Assembly: GCF_002217755.1 (NCBI RefSeq)
Contig: NZ_BCFL01000031.1
Location: forward strand, 186,001-250,000
Origin: Streptomyces hyaluromycini
Lineage (GTDB): Bacteria; Actinomycetota; Actinomycetes; Streptomycetales; Streptomycetaceae
Reading direction: 5' to 3'
Length of the DNA stretch: 64,000 bases
Position 1 is the first letter of the stretch. Every line of letters starts with the position of its first letter. The notes beneath the pieces are model-generated. The model worked only from the letters and a program-made list of their open reading frames with translations. It ran no database searches and was not told the origin of the DNA. The translations under genes and the position numbers were made by a program. Below, piece by piece: positions 57,519 through 64,000 of the stretch.

Positions 57519-58964
57519 TCACCGGGTGGTCAGCCGCGCCTCGGCCGCTTCCCAGCGGGCGGTGCCGCCGCGCGGCGCGTACCGGGTCAGTGGCTGGGTG
57601 CCGACGAGCAGCCGCCTCATGCCGGGGAGATCACCGACGAGACCGTGCGTACGGGCCTGGACCAGCACGTTCCCGAGGGCCGCCGCCTCCGTGGGCCCGG
57701 CCACCACCGGCAGCCCGCAGGCGTCGGCGGTGAGCTGGCAGAGCAGCGCGTTGCGGGTGCCACCGCCCACCACGTACACCGTGTCCACCGGATGGTCCGC
57801 GAGCCGCTGCGCCTCCGCGACCGCCCGCCGGTGGGCGAGCGCCAGGGAGTCGAGAATGCACCGGGTGATCTCACCGGGCGTCCGCGGCACCGGCTGCCCC
57901 GAGGCCCGGCAGGCCTCGGCGATCCGCTCCGGCATCCGGCCGGGGGCCAGGAACGCCGCGTCCCCCGCGTCCACCACCGACCGCAGCGCCGGTACGGCGG
58001 CCGCCTCCCGCAGCAGCCCGCCCAACTCCGGGTCGCCCCAGGCCCGTACGCACTCCTGGAGCAGCCACAGTCCCATGATGTTGCGCAGATAGCGGACCGT
58101 GCCGTCGAGCCCCAGTTCGTTGGTGAAGTTGGCGGCCCGGCTCTCCTCGGTCAGCACCGGGGCGGTGAGTTCGAGCCCGGCCAGCGACCAGGTGCCGGTG
58201 CAGATGTAGGCGAACCGCTCGCCGGACGCCGGTACGGCGGCCACCGCGGAGGCGGTGTCGTGCGAGCCGACGGCGGTCACCGGCACCGGCCCGGTCAGCC
58301 CCGTCTCCGCCAGTACCTCGGGCCGCAGCACCCCGGCCGGATCCCCGGGCCGCCGCAGCGGCGCGAACAGCCCGAGGTCGATCCCCAGCCGGTCCGCGAC
58401 CTCGTACGACCAGTCGCGCGTCCGGGGGTCGATCAGCTGGGTGGTGGAGGCATTGGTCAGCTCGGTGCCCTGCTCGCCGGTCAGCCAGTACGAGAGCAGG
58501 TCGGGAATGAGCAACAGGCGCTCGGCGTGCGCGAATTGAGCGCTCGACCGGGCGGCCGCCAACTGGTACAGGGTGTTGAAGGGCGCGTACTGCAGGCCCG
58601 TGCGGGCGTAGAGCTCCGCCGCGGGCAGGGCCGCCCACACCTTCTCGGCGATCCCCTCGGTCCGGGCGTCCCGGTAGTGCACCGGGTTGCCCAGCAGTGC
58701 GCCGTCGCCGTCCAGCAGCCCGTAGTCCACGGCCCAGCTGTCGAGCCCGACGGAGTCCACCCGACCTGCTGCCCGCAGCCCCTCCAACACCCCCGCGTAC
58801 AGGGCGAGTACGTCCCACCGCAGCCCCTCCGGCACCCGCACCGGCCGGTTCGCGAACCGGTGTGCCTCGGTCAGCTCCAGCGAGTCCGGGCCCACCCGGC
58901 CGACCATGACCCGTCCGCTGGACGCGCCCAGGTCGACCGCCGCATACGACCTCGGCGAGCTCAT
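57519..58964 (-). CDS. rhaB: Rhamnulokinase
   Basis: A 481-residue FGGY-family kinase that phosphorylates L-rhamnulose. Signatures are YAAVDLGASSGRVMVGRVGP (phosphate 1 loop), LDSWAVDYGLLDGDGALLGN, PVHYRDARTEG (typical of RhaB), VTAVGSHDTASAVAAVPASG and VYVVGGGTRNALLCQLTADA. The start ATG overlaps the rhaD stop by 4 bp, so the two are translationally coupled. No rhamnose isomerase gene is in the window; it may lie elsewhere or be lost. Confidence 0.95.
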   Translation of the reverse strand: MSSPRSYAAVDLGASSGRVMVGRVGPDSLELTEAHRFANRPVRVPEGLRWDVLALYAGVLEGLRAAGRVDSVGLDSWAVDYGLLDGDGALLGNPVHYRDARTEGIAEKVWAALPAAELYARTGLQYAPFNTLYQLAAARSSAQFAHAERLLLIPDLLSYWLTGEQGTELTNASTTQLIDPRTRDWSYEVADRLGIDLGLFAPLRRPGDPAGVLRPEVLAETGLTGPVPVTAVGSHDTASAVAAVPASGERFAYICTGTWSLAGLELTAPVLTEESRAANFTNELGLDGTVRYLRNIMGLWLLQECVRAWGDPELGGLLREAAAVPALRSVVDAGDAAFLAPGRMPERIAEACRASGQPVPRTPGEITRCILDSLALAHRRAVAEAQRLADHPVDTVYVVGGGTRNALLCQLTADACGLPVVAGPTEAAALGNVLVQARTHGLVGDLPGMRRLLVGTQPLTRYAPRGGTARWEAAEARLTTR

Positions 58965-61000
58965 CGCAGGAAGGCGGCCGCCACACCCGCGTCGACGGGC
59001 ACATGCAGCCCGGTGGTGTGGGTGAGTTCGCCGCCCGTCAGTGCGAACACGGCGTTCGCCACATGCTCGGGGAGCACCTCGCGCTTGAGGATGGTCCGCT
59101 GGGCGTAGAACTCGCCCAGCTTCGACTCCTCCACCCCGTACACGGCGGCCCGCTGCGCCCCCCACCCGCCGGCGAAGATCCCCGACCCGCGCACCACGCC
59201 GTCCGGGTTCACCCCGTTGACCCGGATCCCGTGCTCGCCCAACTCGGCGGCGAGCAGCCGCACCTGGTGGGCCTGGTCCGCCTTCGTCGCCGAGTAGGCG
59301 ATGTTGTTGGGCCCGGCGAACACGGCGTTCTTGGAGGCGATGTAGACGATGTCACCGCCGATCCCCTGCGCGATCATCACCCGGGCCGCCTCCCGCGACA
59401 CCAGGAAGGAACCGCGGGCCATGATGTCGTGCTGGAGGTCCCAGTCCCGCGCCGAAGTCTCCAGCAGGGGCTTGGAGATGGAGATCCCGGCGTTGTTGAC
59501 GACGAGGTCGACCCCGCCGAAGGCCAGCGCGGCGGCCCGGAAGGCGGCGGCGATCTGCTCCTCGTCCGTCACGTCGACGGTGACCGCGACGGCCTTGTCG
59601 GCCCCGCCGAGCTCCTTCGCGACCCCGGCCGCGCTCTCCGCGTTCAGGTCGGCGACCACGACACAGGCACCCTCGGCCGCCAGCCGGTGCGCGATCGCCT
59701 TGCCGATCCCGCTGCCGGCCCCGGTCACCAGCGCGACCCGGGTCGCCAGGGCCTTCGGCCTCGGCATCCGCCGGAGCTTGGCCTCCTCCAGCGCCCAGTA
59801 CTCGATCCGGAACTTCTCCGACTCCTCGATCGGCGCGTACGTCGACACGGCCTCGGCCCCGTGCATCACGTTGATGGCGTTCACATAGAACTCACCCGCG
59901 ACGCGCGCGGTCTGCTTGTCCTTCCCGAAGCTGAACATGCCGATGCCGGGCAGGAGCACGACCGCCGGGTCGGCGCCGCGCATGGCGGGGGAGTCGGGCA
60001 GGGCGTGCCGGCGGTAGTAGGCGGCGTACTCCTCCCGGTACGCGGCGTGCAGCTCGCGCAGCCGTGCGACCGCCTCGTCCAGCGGGGCAGTGGGCGGAAG
60101 GTCGAGCACCAGGGGCCGTACCTTCGTCCGCAGGAAGTGATCCGGGCACGAGGTGCCGAGCGCGGCGAGCCGCGGATGTTCGGCCCGCGCCAGGAAGTCG
60201 AGGACGACCTCGGAGTCGGTGAAGTGCCCGACCTGCGGCCTGTCCTGGGAGGCGATCGCCCGGACGTACGGCGCGAGGGCGGCGGCCCGCTCCCGGCGCT
60301 CGGCCTCGGGCAGCGCGCCGTACCCCTCGACGACGGGCCCGAAGGGCTCCGCCCTGCCGCGCTCGGCGAGGAACGCCTCGGCGGTGCGGATGATGTGCAG
60401 CGAGTTCCGCTCGCACTCCGCGGAGCTGTCGCCCCACGCGGTGATCCCGTGCCCGCCGAGAACGCACCCGATCGCCCGCGGGTTGGCTGCTTTGACGGCG
60501 GCGATGTCCAGGCCGAGCTGGAACCCGGGCCGGCGCCACGGCACCCACACCACGGTGTCCCCGAAGCACTCGGCGGTGAGCTTCTCCCCGTCGGCGGCGC
60601 AGGCGAGCGCGATACCGGAGTCCGGGTGCAGATGGTCCACGTGCGGGGCGTCCACGAGCCCGTGCATGGCGGTGTCGATGGAGGGCGCGGCGCCGCCCTT
60701 GCCGTGCAGGCAGTAGTCGAAGGCGGCGACCATCTCGTCCTCGCGGTCCACGCCCGGATAGACATCGGCGAGCGCGCGGAGCCGGTCGAGCCGCAGCACG
60801 GCGAGCCCGTCCGCGGAGAGCGTCCCGAGGTCCCCGCCGGACCCCTTCACCCACATCAACTCGACGTCACCACCGGTGACGGGGTCGGTGTCGGTGCCTT
60901 TGGCGGAGGCGTTGCCGCCGGCGTAGTTGGTGTTGCGGGGGTCGGCGCCGAGTCGATGGGAGCGGTCGAGGAGGGCGGCGGCTTCGGAGTGGACGCTCAT
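58961..61000 (-). CDS. rhaD: Bifunctional rhamnulose-1-phosphate aldolase/lactaldehyde dehydrogenase
   Basis: A 679-residue fusion. The N-terminal class II aldolase domain (about residues 1-390) has the zinc-binding ligands in APHVDHLHPDSG and the later GHGITAWG. The C-terminal SDR domain has VALVTGAGSGIGKAIAHRLA, VVNNAGISISKPL and the Ser-Tyr-Lys set (IASKNAVFAG, NIAYSATKADQ). Such enzymes cleave rhamnulose 1-phosphate to DHAP and L-lactaldehyde and then oxidise the lactaldehyde to L-lactate, which the downstream LutABC can use. ATG 61000; LacI-type palindromes lie 146 and 284 bases upstream. Confidence 0.95.
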   Translation of the reverse strand: MSVHSEAAALLDRSHRLGADPRNTNYAGGNASAKGTDTDPVTGGDVELMWVKGSGGDLGTLSADGLAVLRLDRLRALADVYPGVDREDEMVAAFDYCLHGKGGAAPSIDTAMHGLVDAPHVDHLHPDSGIALACAADGEKLTAECFGDTVVWVPWRRPGFQLGLDIAAVKAANPRAIGCVLGGHGITAWGDSSAECERNSLHIIRTAEAFLAERGRAEPFGPVVEGYGALPEAERRERAAALAPYVRAIASQDRPQVGHFTDSEVVLDFLARAEHPRLAALGTSCPDHFLRTKVRPLVLDLPPTAPLDEAVARLRELHAAYREEYAAYYRRHALPDSPAMRGADPAVVLLPGIGMFSFGKDKQTARVAGEFYVNAINVMHGAEAVSTYAPIEESEKFRIEYWALEEAKLRRMPRPKALATRVALVTGAGSGIGKAIAHRLAAEGACVVVADLNAESAAGVAKELGGADKAVAVTVDVTDEEQIAAAFRAAALAFGGVDLVVNNAGISISKPLLETSARDWDLQHDIMARGSFLVSREAARVMIAQGIGGDIVYIASKNAVFAGPNNIAYSATKADQAHQVRLLAAELGEHGIRVNGVNPDGVVRGSGIFAGGWGAQRAAVYGVEESKLGEFYAQRTILKREVLPEHVANAVFALTGGELTHTTGLHVPVDAGVAAAFLR

Positions 61001-61145
61001 GGGACTTCCCTGCGGTTTCGATGAACGGTATGACAACGCGCCCCGAAACGGGCGCGGAGCAGTATCGACATGCGGCTCGGCCCGTCACGTCCATGATGGC
61101 GACGCCCTTCGGCCAGGTCCGGCATGACCACCTCTGAACACTGCT

Positions 61146-61157
61146 TGAATCGTTTCA
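61146..61157. promoter_or_regulatory. LacI-type operator (one mismatch)
   Basis: TGAATCGTTTCA, a 12-bp palindrome with central CG, one mismatch from the symmetrical site at 61284-61297. It is nearer to rhaD, about 146 bases before its start. Confidence 0.6.
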
Positions 61158-61283
61158 GGGAAGCTATCCACAGCACTCCGGCGACGTCAAGACGTCTGCG
61201 CGCCCGCCTTCGGGTCGGTTCGGGAGAGGTGGATCCCGCGCGTCGGAAACCCTGACGTGAGAGGGCGTCGGCCTTGAGGTGTC

Positions 61284-61297
61284 ATGAAACGTTTCAT
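61284..61297. promoter_or_regulatory. LacI-type operator (perfect palindrome)
   Basis: ATGAAACGTTTCAT, a perfect 14-bp palindrome with central CG, the classic binding site shape of LacI-family proteins. It lies 127 bases from the imperfect site. No lacI gene is nearby; the arabinoside LacI at 39748 uses a different candidate site. Confidence 0.65.
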
Positions 61298-61464
61298 CGG
61301 CGTTTTCGAGGCTTCGGAGCGGTCAGATGCCCGACCGTGTGCACCGCCGATGGACTTCCGTCCGCGTCCGGCAAGTTCACGATGAACGCTGCCCGTCGGC
61401 GAGGGGTGACACCTGCTCGCCGGGCAAGCCGCCAACCCGACTGCCCCCGCTGCCGTCCCGCCGG

Positions 61465-62163
61465 CTATCGCCCGGGCGGTGCTCCCGTTGCCGGGAAGCG
61501 GTTCGTCCGCCTCGGTTTCTGTCCGGCAGTCACGGAAGGCTCGGCATCGAGGAGTTCGGTCATCACGTGCAGCGCGTGCGCGAGGGTTTCGCCGAGCGGG
61601 CGGCCGTCCGGCTGGTCGGGCTGCAGGGCCCAGTCCTCGACCGCGATGCGCAGCGCGGCATTCAGCATGCCTGCCTCCAGGCGGACCGCGAGGTCGTGCT
61701 CGGAGCGGTCGCTGCCGTCGGCGATGGCGCGAGCGAACACGGTTTCGGCGTCGAAGTGCGTCTCCAGCCAGACGGCACGCAGCCCTGGCTCGTCCCGGCT
61801 CAGCCGTACGAGGTCGCGCAGGGCTTCCAGACGCCGGGTGCCGATCACGCCGGGGTCCTGGGCGCTCGGCATCGCCTGGGTGAGGGAGCTGCCGCCCCTC
61901 CAGTAGTCCCGCAGGCGTTCGGTCACCAGGTCCAAACCCGCCGTGAGCAGGGGGCGCGCGCACTCCTCCTTCGAGCGGAAGTACCGCCACAGGGTGCGTG
62001 TGGAGATTCCGGCGGCAGCGGCGATGTCCTCCGCGGTGGTCACCGCCACGCCCTGGGTGACGAAAAGCCGGACCGCCTCGTCGGCGATCTCCATGCGCGT
62101 CGCCTCGCGGCGCCTTTCCGTCAACGGCGGTCGCCCCGTGCGGCCGTCGGCTTGCCCGTCCAC
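61465..62163 (-). CDS. TetR family transcriptional regulator
   Basis: A 232-residue regulator. HTH: RRREATRMEIADEAVRLFVT, then AEDIAAAAGISTRTLWRYFR and SKEECARPLLTAGLDLVTER at about residues 18-75. C-terminal domain with LVRLSRDEPGLRAVWLETHF and a flexible end. GTG start with AGGAGG seven bases upstream. It is divergent from the GMC oxidase gene; the palindrome at 62264-62277 in between is the likely operator for both. Confidence 0.85.
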   Translation of the reverse strand: MDGQADGRTGRPPLTERRREATRMEIADEAVRLFVTQGVAVTTAEDIAAAAGISTRTLWRYFRSKEECARPLLTAGLDLVTERLRDYWRGGSSLTQAMPSAQDPGVIGTRRLEALRDLVRLSRDEPGLRAVWLETHFDAETVFARAIADGSDRSEHDLAVRLEAGMLNAALRIAVEDWALQPDQPDGRPLGETLAHALHVMTELLDAEPSVTAGQKPRRTNRFPATGAPPGR

Positions 62164-62263
62164 GCACCCCTCCTCGCCATGGATGGGCTGATCCTAATTC
62201 ATGGCGCGCCGCGACTTTATGGCACGGTGCGACAGGTGGTGCTACGGTGGCGTCGTCTCGCTC

Positions 62264-62277
62264 GACATGAGCATGTC
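62264..62277. promoter_or_regulatory. Putative TetR operator
   Basis: GACATG-AG-CATGTC, an inverted repeat with 6-bp arms and two spacer bases, between the divergent TetR and GMC oxidase genes. Confidence 0.5.
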
Positions 62278-62443
62278 AATCAAGCCGAGTGTGCAGTCGA
62301 CTCCGAGGAACAGGCCGTCAACGCCTCGTTTCCGGGTCCGGGTCGGCTGAGTGCGCGCACCTCGGTCAGCAATGAGCCATTCCCCCCACAGTTCGGCCCC
62401 CGCGAGCCCGCGGCCACCAGGGGCCCCTCCCGACGGGAGTCTC

Positions 62444-64000
62444 ATGTCCGACAACTCTTCCCCCCGCCCCGCTGCTGGCCTGAGCCGCCGTCAGGTGCTC
62501 GGTGCGGCCGCCCTCGGCGCAGCCGCGCTCGGTGGGACCGTGGCCGGGGCTGGCAAGGCCTCGGCCACGACCGACGCGGCCTCGGCGGCGCCCGCATCCG
62601 TATCCGCCTCCGCCTCCGTGACGGAACGGCGGGAGCGGGCCGTGGTCGTCGGTACCGGTTTCGGTGGTGGCGTGACCGCACTGCGGCTGGCCCAGGCCGG
62701 GGTGTCCACCCTGGTCCTGGAGCGCGGCCGACGCTGGGTCACCGGCCCGAACGCGACCACCTTCTGCCGCTTCGCCACCATGGACAACCGCTCCGCCTGG
62801 CTGACCGACCACGCCGTCGTCGGCGGCGTCGACAAGACGTGGACGCCGTACACCGGCGTCCTCGAAGCCGTCACCGGCAACGGTATGACGGCCATGTGCG
62901 GAGCCGCGGTAGGCGGCGGCTCGATCATGTACCACGGCATGACCCTGCAGCCGGCCGAGGCCGACTTCGCCACCTCGATCCCGGTGGCAGCCGACCTCTA
63001 CGACGACCTGAACCTGTGGGCGTATCCCACCGTCGCCCGGATGCTGGGCATCTCCACCATCCCCTACGACATCCTGGCCTCCGACCCGTACACGTCCTCC
63101 CGTCTCTTCCACGACGTCGCCCCCGCCGCGGGTCTGACGCCGTTCAAGGTGCCGCTGCCGATCGACTGGAGCTACGTCCGGGGCGAGCTGACCGGCCAGT
63201 ACGAGGCGACGTACACCACCAGTGACATCGCCTTCGGCGTCAACAACGGCGGCAAGCACTCCATCGACGTCACCTACCTCGCGCAGGCGGAGGCCACGGG
63301 TCTGGTCGAGGTGGCACCGCTGCACGTCGTACGCGATCTCGCGATGGACGCGAACAAGCGCTGGGTGCTGTCCGTGGACCGCATCGACACCGGCGGCGCC
63401 GTCCAGGAGCAGATCCGCATCACCGCCGACGCGGTGTTCCTCAACGCTGGTTCGCCCGGCACCACCCGTCTCCTGGTCAAGTCCCGCGCCAAGGGCCTGG
63501 TCCCGGACCTGCCCGACGCGATCGGCACCCGGTGGGGCAACAACGGTGACCGGATCTGGGCCTGGATCAACCCCGCCGGCGACGCCGGGACCCGGCAGGG
63601 CGGCCCGGCCTGTGTCGGCGGCAGCGACCCCACGAGTTCCATTCCGCTCACCGTCGTCCACGCCGGCTCCCCGATCCAGCAGGCCGGCGTCACGGCGTTG
63701 ACCGTGGTCGGCTTCGGGATCGTCGACGGCGCGGGCACCTGGGCCTACGACGGCGACACCGACGACGCCGTGCTCACGTGGCCCACCGGCGCGGACGCGG
63801 CGCTGCAGGAGTTGATCGCGGCCCGTATGCAGGCCATCGCCGCGGCGGGCGGCGGCATGATGATCGACACCAACGCGGGCGCGCCCTCCACCTGGCACTC
63901 CCTCGGCGGTGTCCCCATGGGCGACGCGGTCGACCTCACCGGCCGCATCCTCGGGCACAAGGGCCTCTACGTCCTGGACGGCGCCCGCATCCCCGGCTCC
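62444..64000 (+). CDS. Tat-exported GMC oxidoreductase (cholesterol-oxidase-like), 3' end outside window
   Basis: The first 519 residues are present. A Tat signal LSRRQVLGAAALGAAALGGT is followed by an Ala/Ser linker. The FAD-binding VVVGTGFGGGVTALRLAQAG and the substrate-side AVGGGSIMYHGMTLQP match cholesterol oxidase. Near the end, STWHSLGGVPMGDAVDLTGR has the His that corresponds to the catalytic His (YHPLGG in the Streptomyces enzyme), and GLYVLDGARIPGS is the last motif. The Glu that acts as base in cholesterol oxidase (V-EIAP) seems absent: that stretch reads VTALTVVGFG. The substrate may therefore be another sterol or alcohol. The active-site Asn after PGS lies beyond the edge. Confidence 0.8.
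   Translation, partial: MSDNSSPRPAAGLSRRQVLGAAALGAAALGGTVAGAGKASATTDAASAAPASVSASASVTERRERAVVVGTGFGGGVTALRLAQAGVSTLVLERGRRWVTGPNATTFCRFATMDNRSAWLTDHAVVGGVDKTWTPYTGVLEAVTGNGMTAMCGAAVGGGSIMYHGMTLQPAEADFATSIPVAADLYDDLNLWAYPTVARMLGISTIPYDILASDPYTSSRLFHDVAPAAGLTPFKVPLPIDWSYVRGELTGQYEATYTTSDIAFGVNNGGKHSIDVTYLAQAEATGLVEVAPLHVVRDLAMDANKRWVLSVDRIDTGGAVQEQIRITADAVFLNAGSPGTTRLLVKSRAKGLVPDLPDAIGTRWGNNGDRIWAWINPAGDAGTRQGGPACVGGSDPTSSIPLTVVHAGSPIQQAGVTALTVVGFGIVDGAGTWAYDGDTDDAVLTWPTGADAALQELIAARMQAIAAAGGGMMIDTNAGAPSTWHSLGGVPMGDAVDLTGRILGHKGLYVLDGARIPGS

Larger units (their letters stand above)
61001..61464. other. Intergenic region with LacI-type sites, no gene
   Basis: No coding signal. The two LacI-type palindromes are annotated separately. 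The region also carries the presumed promoter of the rhamnose operon and the 3' end of the TetR gene's transcript. Confidence 0.45.

Noticed and set aside
1..64000. CRISPR arrays, rRNA, tRNA and riboswitches
   Set aside because: No repeat-spacer arrays, no tRNA clover-leaf with the conserved TTC-A-TC loop, and no conserved rRNA stretches could be found by eye; weak structures could be missed.

Overview
The window is about 70% G+C and its genes show the codon pattern of Streptomyces: nearly every third position is G or C, many starts are GTG, and 4-bp ATGA/GTGA overlaps are common. Regulators of the TetR, GntR, LacI and MmyB types, twin-arginine and lipoprotein signals, and IS5/IS481-type debris point the same way. 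A Streptomyces chromosome, probably an arm or another variable region on the left side of the window, is the best reading. I see no rRNA, tRNA, CRISPR array or replication origin.

Bases 1 to about 20,600 are a mosaic of small accessory genes and wreckage. It holds a carboxymuconolactone decarboxylase tail; a frameshifted quinone oxidoreductase; a divergent oxidoreductase/TetR pair with two matching operators; an SMI1/KNR4 immunity-type gene facing the tail of a Rhs protein; glyoxalase-fold and DinB proteins; one almost complete IS5-type element (7527-8399) with a 3-bp target duplication; a secreted peptidoglycan-binding protein; and two unrecognised genes. Further on are DHA2 and DHA3 exporters, an MmyB regulator with a divergent dehydrogenase-like gene, a frameshifted rRNA methyltransferase, a WYL regulator beside a glyoxalase gene, and a broken NRPS condensation domain. 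At least seven transposase remnants lie among them, plus fragments of an IclR regulator and a PAPS-reductase-like protein.

Bases 20,800-25,150 (minus strand) are an aromatic-degradation operon: extradiol dioxygenase, FAH-family hydrolase and FAD hydroxylase, ending in a truncated acetoacetyl-CoA synthetase. Bases 25,200-28,000 hold a frameshifted RsbRD/PucR-N-GAF-SpoIIE chimera between two copies of a short repeat, then TetR and MFS fragments and an intact TetR. Bases 28,090-32,500 carry a DUF2993 protein, another TetR, a pirin and a Ser/Thr protein kinase.

From about 32,700 the window is made of well-ordered catabolic operons. 32,714-40,770 is a carbohydrate locus: secreted clan-A glycosidase with a ricin-type lectin domain, ABC sugar importer, GH127 beta-L-arabinofuranosidase and a divergent LacI regulator. 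40,889-46,530 is a trans-4-hydroxy-L-proline (or similar imino acid) pathway: GntR regulator, epimerase, DapA-family deaminase and a three-subunit flavin/iron-sulfur dehydrogenase, with TGT-N-ACA operators before both transcription units. 46,869-49,551 has a cupin and a MoxR/VWA pair. 49,707-54,459 has a TetR regulator and a betaine-type importer whose ATPase gene is convergent. 54,482-61,000 joins LutABC lactate oxidation to RhaB/RhaD rhamnose breakdown; RhaD-type bifunctional enzymes make L-lactate from rhamnulose 1-phosphate, which LutABC can oxidise to pyruvate. The window closes with a TetR gene divergent from a Tat-exported GMC (cholesterol-oxidase-like) enzyme cut by the right edge.
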